Source: Phlyctochytrium arcticum
Lineage: Eukaryota; Chytridiomycota; Chytridiomycetes; Chytridiales; Chytridiaceae
DNA: 64,000 bases
Reading direction: 5' to 3'
NCBI GenBank assembly: GCA_025602905.1
Contig: JAHLKI010000003.1
Location: 1,488,001-1,552,000, forward strand
The translations under genes were made by a program, and so were the position numbers. Numbering within the stretch: the first letter of the stretch is position 1; the number at the start of each line of letters is the position of its first letter. The notes beneath the pieces were generated by a model that did not search any database, was not told the origin of the DNA, and worked only from the letters and a program-made list of their open reading frames with translations. This document shows positions 13,201 to 23,872 of the stretch, in pieces.

Positions 13201-14507
13201 CATCAATACCCCAAAAAATTAATTGACATACCTTGGACCCATCCGCCGTCACCACATGAAACATGGAAGCCCGTTTGACCAACGAACTCGCACCCGTAAT
13301 AGAAGGTTCAGGCACAATCCTCACATTCAAATGTTTCTCCTGCCCACAATAATTCTTGTACACGTCGTAATTGAGTGGTTGAACCAGGGTATTAATCAAC
13401 CCAAAACAGACGATTTCGGGTTTTATGCGTTGGGGGGAGGCGACAACAGCTTTTTGTTTCAGTTTGGCTTCTTCGGCGGGATCGATATCGGTTAAGTCGA
13501 CGATTTCGGATGGATCGTCGTCGTCTACAATAAAGATTTCCGAGTCTTGGCTTGAGGAGGAGGGGTTGGAGGTGTAAGTTGTGGAATGTTGGGGGACTTG
13601 TAGAGGGTGGGTGATGAACGGGTGGGAGGGTTGTGGAGGGGGAATCATGGGTGGTTGGAGGGGAATGCAGGGTCGTAGTGGTGGTGCGACTACATGTTGA
13701 CTATGGTGGTGATGCGGCTGATGATGCGTATGATTTGGATAATGTGATGGTGGCGAGCAATGATGATGTGAAGTTGTTGGAATGGGAAGAAGGGGGACAC
13801 CCGTCGAATATTTCGCAAACGGTCCAGCACCACCACCCGCAAACGACGGCCCAAAAGAAGCAGTAGGCCCATTCCACACATGTTGTTGATTATGAACCAC
13901 CGGACTCCCATGATTCGACCGTTTCGGCGAGGCCGCGAGTACCCCAACCGCCTTCCGTTTTTGACAGAGTCCTTTTTTCCGATTCAAACCCCATTTAGAT
14001 GGAAATACAAACGTTATGAGATCTGTGTGAATGATGAGACTTACCACCATCAACCCGTGGACTCTCCAAATCCTCTTTTTCAGTCAGGTCAATCGTCTCC
14101 GTCGTCGCTACTGGCTGTGACGTCTCCCCAGACTCCTGATCCTGGGCAACCGTCCAATCCAGTAACCGCTGTAACGCCAATGTATCCCCCAATCCCTGTT
14201 CATCCAGGGCTACCTCCCCGCATTCACTGTTATAATCACTGGTTGATGCAGCAGCAGTTGTTCCAAATCTGGGACCGGTGTAATGGGCCGAATGGGATTG
14301 GAGGAAGGGTTGTTGTTGTTGGGAAACATGGTTGGCGGCTGAGACTGGTCCATCCGTGTTATCCCACCCATCGTTACTACTACTACTGGTAGCATGCACA
14401 AAGGGTCCTAAAGGATGCGGCCGTTCCAAAAGCGGTGAAGAATCCACTGAATGAACCACTTGATCGGCTGGCATGCTACTACCCCCAAGTTCCGCAGACG
14501 AGTTCAT
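10275..14507 (-). CDS. SNF2-family DNA-dependent ATPase with RING finger, HLTF/RAD5/RAD16 type
   Basis: Nuclear helicase-like translocase plus E3 ubiquitin ligase family acting in post-replication repair or chromatin remodelling. In order: a low-complexity Ser/Gln/Pro/His N-terminus (about 13500-14507); a segment around 12880-13420 (LINTLVQPLNYDVY; VRIVPEPSI) where HLTF-like proteins carry a diverged HIRAN region; TPLYKHQKQALHFM; helicase motif I DDMGLGKT near 12421-12445; DEAH near 11938-11955; CLTGTPIHN; a C3HC4 RING inserted between the helicase lobes (CSLC...RCGHLY...FCDEC...CFLC, about 11060-11330); then the C-terminal lobe SIVFSQWTHMLDLI, GVGLNL and motif VI QDRVHRMGQTRPV near 10523-10545. 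It ends GFKDS-stop at 10275. The RING in this position separates the HLTF/RAD5/RAD16 group from other SNF2 proteins; which member is unclear. The start (MNSSAELGG) is tentative, since the frame is open to 14648. Confidence 0.88.
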
Positions 14508-15057
14508 ACTCTTTTTTACAGCATGGACCTGCAAGTTCTCCCCTTGGACGGATTCTCTTCTATCAAGTTTGTTTCTTGCCGTAAATGTTTTTTCCCCCGG
14601 TTTTTTTTTTGCAGTCTCCAAAATGATCCTTGATGAAATGTTCCACAACTACCAGAGCTGCAGGATAAATCTCTTCTCAAGTGTTCTTGCCCAGATCCTG
14701 CTGAAAAGTCTTGCAACGTAAACTATTAATGCTCGTAAAGGCAGAGTTGTGTGTGGGAAGCAGAATATCAATGCCAAATTGCGGAATGTGTCGGTGCATT
14801 GAAGGACAATGACCCGGCCATGTGACCCGTGACTGTGCCGCTGCCGGATTAGTAAGCGGCAATGTCGAGTCGGATATTCACAATCTCCGGGAGAGTTGGA
14901 ACTTGGAAGAGGACCGATTATTGGACACTGTCTTGCATTGGTCGGTGAAGCTTTTGACTTATTTGGACATTTGGACAGAACAACAGGACAAAGTATTCGT
15001 TCGTGTATTCAAGAAAACCCAAATCAAAACGTGCATATACAACAAACAAGAACCATC
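14508..15057. other. Intergenic between helicase and KGG protein
   Basis: About 550 bp holding the presumed helicase promoter and the 3' UTR of the KGG gene. Short frames are present on both strands but I recognise none as a gene. Confidence 0.35.
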
Positions 15058-15486
15058 TTATTCCGTCGTCATGTTCCCACCCATACTAGCAATCTCCCTC
15101 TGACGTTCCGGGTCCGTTTCCTTCATACTCGCAAACCCCTGTTTGCCGCCATAAGTCACAATCTCGTCGCCTTCTTGCGCGGTTTGCGAGATGGGGGGTT
15201 CATTGTCGGGCATGGGGTTCTGGGAGCGGGTGTTGTGGGCGGGTTCAGAGTAGTCGGAGGATTGGATTTCGGCCGTGTATTCTTCGTTGGAGGAAATGGG
15301 GGTGGTGTGGGAGGAGGAGGAGGAGCGACCGCCTTGGGATGCAATCTCGCGCTAGATGGAATATGTATATCAATTTCTTGTGAAGGAAGGAGATGTAGAG
15401 GAAGACGGATTACTTACCACACGATCCTTATCCATTGACGCAAACCCTTGCTTGCCCGAGTTACTAGTCGATGATGAAGAAGACAT
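15058..15486 (-). CDS. Small KGG-motif (con-10-like) stress protein
   Basis: Two exons: 15418-15486 and 15058-15351, with a 66 nt intron (15352-15417). The product is about 120 residues, very hydrophilic, with no membrane span. It has two copies of the KGG/con-10 stress repeat: GKQGFASMDKDRVREIASQGG at the N-terminus (split by the intron after DRV) and GGKQGFASM...RQREIASMGG at the C-terminus, joined by a Ser/Glu-rich linker. Family members (Neurospora con-10, bacterial GsiB-type proteins) accumulate during conidiation, desiccation or stress and are thought to act like hydrophilins; the biochemical role is unproven. It is divergent from a second KGG gene at 16168. A TATA-like element and a CCCCT stress-element-like site lie just upstream of the start. 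Confidence 0.85.
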
Positions 15487-15576
15487 GTTTTCCCGTTATG
15501 AGTTGTTGGTGGTAGATTTGGATTGGAAGGTGTTTGATTGATGAAGCTGGGAGGCGGATGTCCCTTTCTTACGATA

Positions 15577-15589
15577 CCCCTTTTTATAC
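15577..15589 (-). promoter_or_regulatory. TATA box with adjacent STRE-like AGGGG upstream of KGG gene
   Basis: Read on the minus strand the sequence is GGTATAAAAAGGGGTATCG, about 90-105 nt upstream of the ATG at 15486. TATAAAA and AGGGG (the core of the fungal stress response element) abut. The position fits a core promoter; binding is inferred only. Confidence 0.5.
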
Positions 15590-16167
15590 CATTCGCCAAC
15601 GACAACGGCGGCGAATCCGAAATAGTCGCCCCCGCGAAACGTAAAAGAAGGTGAATCCAAGGGCTTGTTTTGAACATCCTTTCATCATCATTTCGTTATG
15701 CTATAAAGATAGTCATACTTTGCGCAAAGCCCCATCGGTTTTATGCAGTGCATGGAGCCATTTCTTGCTCTACAAAAACTCTGCCTATGTAAAATCCCTA
15801 CGATCCGATCGTCGTCGTCGAGAGCGGGAGCATGTAATGGACCATGGCACGGAGAACACGGACGCGTTTTTGTCCGCATTTCCAACGAAACAATTCATTT
15901 TGACATGTCATAACGGGGATTTGCAATATGTGGATGTGTGTGTGTAGACAGGGATCCAAGGGAAAAGGGGTGGTTGGTTGGTGCTGGGAAGCATCATGAT
16001 GATGATGGGAGAGTGATGGCTTTTGGGATCGTAGTTTGTGTCTTCATAAGTGATGGGGACTGGGGATGTTGCTGGGATGTCGATAAATAGCTGGACAGAC
16101 CTCTCCCTTCCCTGCACACATAATCACTCACCTACAAAAAACACAAACACAAAGCACAAAGCACAAA
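15590..16167. promoter_or_regulatory. Divergent promoter region between two KGG stress genes
   Basis: The start codons of the two KGG genes are about 680 bp apart, back to back. Besides the TATA/STRE pair near 15580, an AGGGG lies at 15966-15970 and an ATAAATA element near 16083-16089 on the plus side, about 80 nt upstream of the second ATG. No other gene was seen. Confidence 0.4.
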
Positions 16168-16538
16168 ATGCCAGCCCCCAAGAACCCCTCCCACGCCGGC
16201 TCGGGCGGCCACCCCTACACCACTTCAGCGGATGTCCCTACTCTGGCCGTCGAGCGCGAAGACCCCGACTTGATTGCCTCGTTTGACGATGAAATCCAGG
16301 ACGAAGCGGTGACGGGACACCATCCCAATGATTTTGGAACGGGGGGCAAGACGGGGTTTGCGAGTGATTCGTATTCTGATGAGCGTCATGTGAGTCCTTG
16401 TTGTCATTCTGAGATTGAGCAGATGTACTGACTAGCAAGTAGAAGGAAATCTCGGAAAAGGGAGGGCATCACTCTAGCCAAGGCACGGCCAAACCGGCTC
16501 CCAACCCTCATGCCAACCTGGACGGTGTTCGGGAGTAA
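16168..16538 (+). CDS. Second small KGG-motif stress protein
   Basis: Two exons, 16168-16389 and 16443-16538, with a 53 nt intron placed inside the KGG motif as in the neighbouring gene. The product is about 105 residues, hydrophilic and Gly/His/Asp-rich (MPAPKNPSHAGSGG...). It carries one KGG-type repeat, GKTGFASDSYSDERHKEISEKGG with the intron after DERH, then a short tail ending LDGVRE-stop. The shared motif, matching intron position and divergent arrangement with the gene at 15058-15486 suggest an old inverted duplication under common stress control. The role is inferred from the family: a hydrophilin-like protectant. Confidence 0.82.
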
Positions 16539-17063
16539 CTCTTTCACTGTATATATATCCCGGTCTCTTTAAATAAACAAACGTTTTACTGTTTCTACGA
16601 GTCCATTAGTAGTCTCATGTCTCATGTCTCATTGTCTCCTGTCTCATGAAGGCAACAACTATAAAAGTCCATGTACTAAAAGAAACTCTGAAACCTCGCT
16701 TCTCCCTGACGCGGCGGCCATAACGTCGTCGGGGTTTTGCGTTTGAACACTTTTTGCGCAAGACAAGACCCAGGGTTTACCTTCCTTTACCTTCAGACCC
16801 CTTCAGACCTTGCATCCTACACTCACTCGTGTTCCATTAGATAGTAGTCTCTACCACAAACCCACAATGACAACGACTACTACAAATACCGGAAACGACG
16901 ACTTACTATCCTCGCAATATCACTTTGGGTTCACTCGGCTCAGGCTTGGAACACCCTATCCTTTCCGTCCACGTAAATGTTTCGTTCAAACATTTTGGTT
17001 CATGTTTTTTGATGGGTTTTATTTAGATTGCCTTTGAGACGTTCAGTTAGGAGGACGACTGAG
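16539..17063. other. Intergenic between KGG gene and aspartic protease
   Basis: Has a run of CTCATGTCTCAT-type direct repeats at about 16613-16647. The frame from 16867 (MTTTTTNTGNDDLLSSQ, to about 16970, ending before a GTAAAT donor) might be a first exon of the protease, but I cannot splice it in frame to the next block. No other gene was seen. Confidence 0.35.
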
Positions 17064-18696
17064 ATGAGGGCGTGGTCATGCAGGCTGCTGGGTTGGCTCA
17101 TACAGTAAGCATTTTATGACGACCCCGAGCGAGAGAGACAATTTCCTGAAAGGAAATTGGCGAGCGGGAGCGCGGTCGGGGCCCAGACCATTTTGACGGG
17201 TTCACACATGGTGCAACAATACGACGACCCGAGCGTCAGTGAGGGGGAGGAGCATACGTTTACTTACAAGACTCGAATGGTTTGATGAGGGATGGATGGA
17301 AGGGTGATGGGGAGGAGCATGGGGGAGGTTGGTTGGGTGAATGTTTCAGTCTTTCCAAATGATCATATGTGATGATGAAAAAAAAACACAGCTAACCTGG
17401 CGAAATCAATTATAGTTGATTACATCCATGAGTATCGGCAACCCACCGCAACCCCTCAACATTGCCATCGACACGGGCTCAAGTCTGTTCTGGGTCCGGT
17501 CAGCGTGCAAAGACTGTAGTGGTGGCAATGGGCCCGTGTACGATCCCGAAAAGAGTATATCCCATTCGGCAGGGAACGAGACGAGACAAGTGATCTATGG
17601 CGACGGAACAACGGTTCAATGTAGTTTGGAAAAAGATACACTTTTACTCGGTGGAATCAGTCTTCCCGATCATATCCTTTGTGAAGCCGACAAAATCTCT
17701 ACGACCACACCCACCCCCGACGGCCTGCTAGGTCTCTCCCCACCCACCTCTTCCTCACCGACCACAGACTTTTTCGCGCATTTAAGCTCGGCAGGGATCA
17801 AACCCCTCATGGGATTCTGGTACGAATTGAATGAGGGGCTGGATAGTGAGTTTGCTGGCGAGATTTCGGTTGGACGAGTGGATTACAGTAAATTTTTGGG
17901 AGAGATGGTGTGGTTGGGGGTGGGTGGGGGGACAGGGAAATGGGGGAGTTTGTTTAGTGGGGTTATCATTGGTGGTGGTGGGAATACCACTACTATTACC
18001 AGTATACCGACATCGAGTACGACTACAGCGGTTGTTGGTGGGACGAATCCACCTGATCCCGTTAACCAGACTACTCAAATGCTCGCTTCAGCCCATCTCC
18101 CACCCCCTCTACACACCCGCCGCTCACCCAATACAAGTACAATTACAACAACACACCTCCCCTCCCCCGGCCTCGCCATCTTCGACACAGGCACAACCCT
18201 CACCCTCCTCCCTCTACCCCTCTTCACCCAACTCCTAACCCACATCTCCCGCCACGTTCCAACCCGTCTCTCCCACCTCTCGGGTACTCCCCTCCCTCCC
18301 TCCCCCTACAGTTCCTCCCCCTCCCCACCTCTTCCCCACTCACTCTACCAACTCCCCTGTGCACTCATCCCCCATCTGCCCACCCTAACCTTCCTCTTCA
18401 CATCCACAAAAAACCTAACTTTATCCCCTCACCACCATATATTCACCGAAAATAACCACTGCTACCTCATCTACGCCCCGTCACCCTCCCCCACTCTCAC
18501 CATCCTCGGAAGTCTTTTCTTACGCCATTTTTATACCGTGTTTGATTATACCGGGAATCGAGTCGGGGTTGCGGCTGCGGTCGGGCAGAGGGCTGTACCC
18601 ATTCCGATTGAGTCGGGTGCAACTGGGATTGAGAGGAGGTTGTTGGTGTGGGTTGTGGTGCTTGGTTTGATGAGTGTTGGATGGAGTATATCATAG
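17064..18696 (+). CDS. Pepsin-family aspartic protease, probably GPI-anchored (yapsin-like); 5' end uncertain
   Basis: Secreted or cell-surface aspartic endopeptidase (family A1). The long exon from about 17416 begins ITSMSIGNPPQPL, then the first catalytic motif IDTGSSLFWV at about 17466-17497, and the second, IFDTGTTLTLLP, at about 18178-18215. The flap region is VIYGDGT. A Thr/Ser/Pro-rich insert separates the lobes, and the DNA from about 18080 to 18480 is strikingly pyrimidine-rich on the plus strand. The C-terminus ends in a hydrophobic stretch (LLVWVVVLGLMSVGW) after a short polar segment, as in GPI-anchor signals. The first coding exon is unclear: MRAWSCRLLGWLIQ at 17064 followed by a long intron is one option, and no convincing signal peptide was identified. 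TAG is at 18694-18696. Confidence 0.8.
17123..17181. repeat. Nested inverted repeat in the presumed 5' intron of the protease
   Basis: CAATTTCCT (17139-17147) and AGGAAATTG (17151-17159) form perfect 9 bp arms around a 3 nt loop. Outside them CCCCGA (17123-17128) pairs with TCGGGG (17176-17181). The role is unknown. Confidence 0.5.
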
Positions 18697-21600
18697 AACA
18701 TGGACGTATCTAGCTTTTTTATTCATAGACTACTAGAGTATATACATTTTTTTTTAAATTAACATGATTGATATGGGGTTCAACCCCTTGTGTTTTTTTT
18801 TTCCTGTTATCAACCATTTCATTCTCTCTAGTTTTCTGGGCATGAACTTTTTTACAGAGTCTGGGATATGGCACATTTTATGTCTCCTCCCTCTCCCCCC
18901 TTCCTTTACATTTCCCTCCCCTAGTTTTTGATCGTCCAACCACCTTTCCTTACTACATAACCCCTCGAAAAAGTCTCTAAAGAAAGAATTGGATGATGTA
19001 CGGTTTGTGTGAGATACGGATAGGAGAGATTTGTGTTTAGGCTCGAGTATGGGCCCCCCAAAAAAAAAAGCTGGAAAGATGGGTTTATCCAAACGTTTTG
19101 TAAAATCCATCTGACAAAAAATGTGTAATATATCCCTGCAAAAAAATACCTTCCCGACTTTTATTTCCGCCTTATCCCAAAAAAAACTACCCAGAATGAG
19201 ATGTTTCGATGACGAAGGGGATAGAGAGAGAGTTTCTTTTAGACCTGTGATAAAGTGACGGTGGGAACTGTGTCAATTGTATCGTATAGTTCGTCCTCGA
19301 TCTTTCCCAAAGATATCTTCCACATTATCCTCAACCCCAACCCTCCTCCCCTCTCCCAATAACAAAACTCCAAGGTCGGATACCGTCAATCACCTTATGA
19401 CTTTGGGATCAACTTTCCGATTATGATGTGATCCACGAGCCACATAACCCATGGTTGGGTGGCCATTGCAGTATATCTGAAATGGATTTTTTTTGGGTGG
19501 AATATCGAGAAATGTTTTTGGGGGTTTCAGATACAGTTCGAAAAACTATAGTCTTTTCCGAATCGAGTGTGTGTTTTTTCAATCTAAAAAAAAAACAAAA
19601 AACATCTTGTCATTCAGAACTTTTATGTGACAGATTTCCGAGCCTGACATTCTTTCTGAGAGTTTGTAAAAACACCACTCTACGTCTTCCCTAAAGCTCT
19701 CTTTCTGGACACAAATTTACCATTGTGTGTCAAAGCAGCAATGGCCCCTTTTTGCGGGAAGAGGAAATTATCATATTCCCTGAGCAAAAGTTGGACGAGC
19801 GGCACAAGTTCTTCATAAAAGTGTTTTTTTTTCTAGAGATATATTGAAAGTTTGAGGGGGACTCACTCATGAGAGTTTTCGTGTGCGAAAAAACGGGCTT
19901 GGATTCTGGCAGCATTATAGCGGGTATTACGTTAAAGCTCAATGTAACCACTAAGCCTCAAGACCCAATCCAACAAACTTTTACACTCCTAGTATATATA
20001 TACTGGTGTGCCTCTCTCGGAACCCCTCCATGCGAATCGACCGCAAAAAAACCCAAGTTTCCGTTTTGGATACTCTGCTGTGCGCGGGGAGAACTTTTGG
20101 TTTTGTGGTGTCTTTGATTGACGGCAGTAACGAATCGACACCATTTCGTGTGAAAAGGGGGGCACACAAAAAGAAACTGGTGTACTGAGACAGGACCGTC
20201 CTCATTCCCACGTATAACATCTGTGCTCTGCCTGGGAAATTTCCCCCCCTCCATATTACAAGGAATCATGGGTAAATGTTTTCCATCTCAGAGCGCCCCA
20301 CGACCGAAACGAAACAAAGGGGGGGGGAGCACATGCCCAAATCCAGGATATCTAAGGAAGTTTGCTGGCAAGGATATAATTTGTTCAAAATGCGATCTCC
20401 CCACTCAGGACATGTCCTGAACGCTTTCTGAAAATCCTTGCACTGGTGCTTCTAGTCTTGGGAAATCAGAAATATGGACATTGGTGTGGGCATGCGAGAA
20501 GGTTTGTATCTGAGGCAAGGATCTATTTCGGACGAGCCCTATAATTTCCAGGTGTTACATCCGGCGTTCTCTCGTCTCATGAATCACCGCGACACAAAAA
20601 CCTCCCGGCCATACCCCCTCCCTCATCCTCAAGACCACAGCCCCGCCATCAACTTTTATAAGATTTGTGACAAGGCAAACAAGAAAATAGCGGTTTACCA
20701 CCGCTGATGTTATGGGAGAATTTCCAAGTAGGTGTAATGCATGACTTTTTTACGTGCAAGACCTTCCTTTTGCACGCATGGATCTCCTTCCATACTTGCG
20801 GGAGATTGTAGTCGTTTCTCGAGTGGTTGTTCTTTGTTCCGTCTGTTTACTTTGAGTTGGAATCCTTGACGCGTATAATGTGTTTTTTTTGACGGGGTGA
20901 ACCATACAACAAACTACAAAAGACCGTTCTTTTCCGCTGCAGATATTATGTACCACTCGGTTCCGTAATCGGCGGACAACTTGCAAGGAGGGGGAAAAAA
21001 ACGTTTGGGAGATGCACATGTGCTGAGCGTCAATGTGATGAGAGGCCCAAAATAGGACAAGTCCTTTGGATCACTCTCACCTTTTTTTCCAATAGTGTTT
21101 GTTGGCTGATTCCTTTAAAGCTGGTAGCTACTACTGCTTTTTTCGCCTTTATGAGCTATTTTCTTTTCGCAAATGAGTTTGTTTTGATGTCCATTTTTCA
21201 GTCTGTGTCTGTGCGTTTTGGGAGAGTTTGGGCGCGGAATCATTTGCAAAAAATGAAAGGTCCCCCCTGGACCCAGCCCCAGCAGGTTAACTAAGTCTCG
21301 GTCGCTGAATACTGTCTTTCAGGATATATACACTCCAAGATAGATGTTTTGCAAGCTTGGCCAAAAAAAAAGCCCAAGTTGAACAACGTTTGAGCCTCCG
21401 GACAAAGAAATGTACATCATTCCCACACCATTATAGCATGGACCAATCAGCATGGTGTTTACTTAGCAAGTGCTGCCCAGAGCATTTTTGGTGTGATGCC
21501 TTTTTTGTCTCATCCTGGCCGGTCTATACGTCTGCTGCCCTTCAACATTTCGGGGTCGCGTCGTATTTTGTTCCCACGTTGTTTCGTGCTTAGCCTCACT

Positions 21601-21753
21601 GGCTGCCCCGTTGTAACTCAGGATGACAAGACTTTTATTTTCGTGTGGTAAATCTGCTCATGGTTCCCTATTCATACTTTTCTATGTAACTTTCTTCGAT
21701 TCCCTTTTCACCAACTCATGTTTTGTGCTTGGATGAATTCTATATAGAATTGC
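18697..21753. other. 3 kb stretch without recognisable genes
   Basis: Between the protease and the 3' end of SEC59, both strands show only short frames with no protein-family character, many homopolymer runs (T or A of 8-10, for example 18751-18760, 19059-19068, 19585-19594 and 20882-20892) and no obvious transposon ends, tRNA or rRNA. The longest frame (18754-19110, minus, 118 codons, Lys/Phe-rich) has no features I recognise. Confidence 0.4.
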
Positions 21754-23872
21754 TTAGTTCGATCCACCAAGCAGAGCCCAAAAAAAGAGGGGAAGAATCA
21801 GGTTATCGTTTTGGTCTGTGACGGCTTCCAGGATCGCTAAAAAATATCAAACGCATACGTGAGTACAAGTAAAAAAATGGATGTTGAGGTGGGTTTTTTC
21901 TTACCTGATAACAGACATGAAACGAATACCACTACCTACAAAAATCAAAAAAAAAATGAATCCCATAATTACGTAGTGCAGCAAACTCCATTCACTTACC
22001 ACTTGACTGGTACTCAACCCACCACTCATGAATCCCACCCCCATAAAACCCCCAAAAACGCCTACGACAAACGCGGCAGTCCCCTCAATCGTCTTTCTGT
22101 TTGGCCAGTAAATGCTTCCATATGCTTGACCAATACACGACGCCTAATAAGAATGGTCAGAGGAACTTGTGGGGAAGGGGGGGGATGGAACGACTTACGG
22201 CTGTATCCCCGATGCCAAGAAGGAGAATACCAGAGTATTGGGATACGGAATGGTTGGAACTCAAGCTATAACCAAATACGTTAAAAAATCGAACCATAAA
22301 GGGGAGGAGGGGGGTAAAACGTTACCAGGCGAGAAAGACGGGAAGTGCACACCCCCCTAATAAATAAATATGGGCTAAAATGACGGGCCCCGAGTCCCGA
22401 GCATCCAAGAACGATCCGAACGCGGTGTGGAGTGGTGTACCGAGTGGGTGGAGGCGGTATCCGCGTATGAGTTCGAGAAGGAAGAAGAGGCAGAGTGCGA
22501 CAGTAAATGCTAACGCACTTAAATGGGGCTAGATGAAGGTTTAGTTGGGTGGATGTAAAGGTTGGACGGGAGAGGAACGTACGTCGACGTAAACGGCCGG
22601 TATAAACATGGTGGTAGCCAACACATGAAAGTATTTTCGGCGCGAGTTGAGGTCGGGGTAGTGTGATGCCAGTAAAAACGCGATACCGGCACCGATGGCC
22701 GCTGTGAGGAGGAGACTGAAGAGGAGGAGGGGCCTGGTATGTGCGGGTTGGAGAAAGATGAAGGTGAAGAGGGTCCCGATGATGTTGACTCGGTACGTGA
22801 GTTCGACGATTATGACGTAAATGAGGAGGTATACTCCTAGAAGCCCCCACGGAAGGGCTAGTTTGAAATTTGCTGATACTTGGGACCACCGCTTTTGGAG
22901 GGATGGGTAGGTATGGTGGAATAAACAACAGACTAGCAGTGTGCCGATGACCAAGAGTTCGCAAATCAGGAATAGATTCGTAGATGGTGATGATGTGACT
23001 GGATGCTTTATAAAAAAAGGTATTGGTACACGACGTGTGAAGAGAGGATGGGTATATACATACCGTTGCTTTATACATCACATCGGTGCCAACCACCGCA
23101 ACCATCTGACACACAATCATTTCTTCCCCCCACGTAAAACTTTTCCGGAGGGGGCGCATGGCATACCGGACACCCTCACATATCGTAGCGTAGGTGAGTG
23201 TCAGAAGGGGCGAACTTGTTGCGATAAGTAGGCAGGGGAGGAGAATGAAGATGGCGGGGTTTCGGGAGAGGGTGAATAGACCGGTGAAGATGGCGTGGAT
23301 GGCACAGGATCTGGATAGGGATGATACATACACTAAAACATTTATTTTAATCAATGTCATTCATGTTGGGTGGGAAAAAGCCGTATTCCTACGTACAGCT
23401 GCTATCCTGATCACCAAGGGATGAGGCCAAGGATAGCATGACCCAGGGGATGAGGATTAACCCGACCACAGTTCCATGTCCCGATCCACTCCTACACAAA
23501 ATATCAAAGAAAGAACATGTATGTTTGATTCAGTTATTTTATTTCTTTTATAAAATAAAAACTCTACACTCCAAATAAAAACAAAAAAAAACCAACCGAT
23601 AACTTCCATCCCGCTCCGTCCTCTGCCGATCAATGAAGAAACAGAGTATCCCCAGTATTCCCGCATATAGTATCCTATCTTCAGACAGAAAGGGTTGGCC
23701 GGTGGGGATTGATTTTCAGAACTCAGGATGGGGAATGCTGACCTTGGTTAGGTGAGGTGAGGGATTGGAAGGTCAGGGATGTGAGGATTAGGAGGAGTTC
23801 AAGGGAGGGGGAAGTTGATGATGGGGGATGGGGTGGTACGATAGCACTTTTCCGTATCTTGGCTTTGGACAT
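21754..23872 (-). CDS. SEC59: Dolichol kinase
   Basis: Integral ER membrane CTP-dependent kinase that makes dolichyl phosphate, the lipid carrier for N-glycosylation, O-mannosylation and GPI synthesis. The start MSKAKIRKSAIVPP is at 23872. About ten exons splice in one frame to ...LPLFFWALLGGSN-stop at 21754. Many hydrophobic spans are seen (LELLLILTSLTF; RILYAGILGILCFFI; GTVVGLILIPWVML; FTGLFTL...; FTVALCLFFLLELI). Family landmarks: SRRKYFHVLATTMFIPAVYVD (about 22590-22650), the CTP-binding motif GIGDTAASCIG (about 22135-22220), WPNRKTIEGTAAF (about 22075-22115) and ILEAVTDQNDNLILP (about 21790-21840). Introns are 50-70 nt. A perfect 16 bp palindrome, AATTCTATATAGAATT (21736-21751), lies just after the stop codon in the 3' UTR. 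Confidence 0.93.

Noticed and set aside
18754..19110. 118-codon minus-strand ORF as a gene
   Set aside because: Lys/Phe-rich composition driven by homopolymer runs, no domain, no splice partners.
22281..23360. One 359-codon minus-strand ORF as a separate protein
   Set aside because: It is a partial read-through of several SEC59 exons and introns; the correct frame changes at each splice site.
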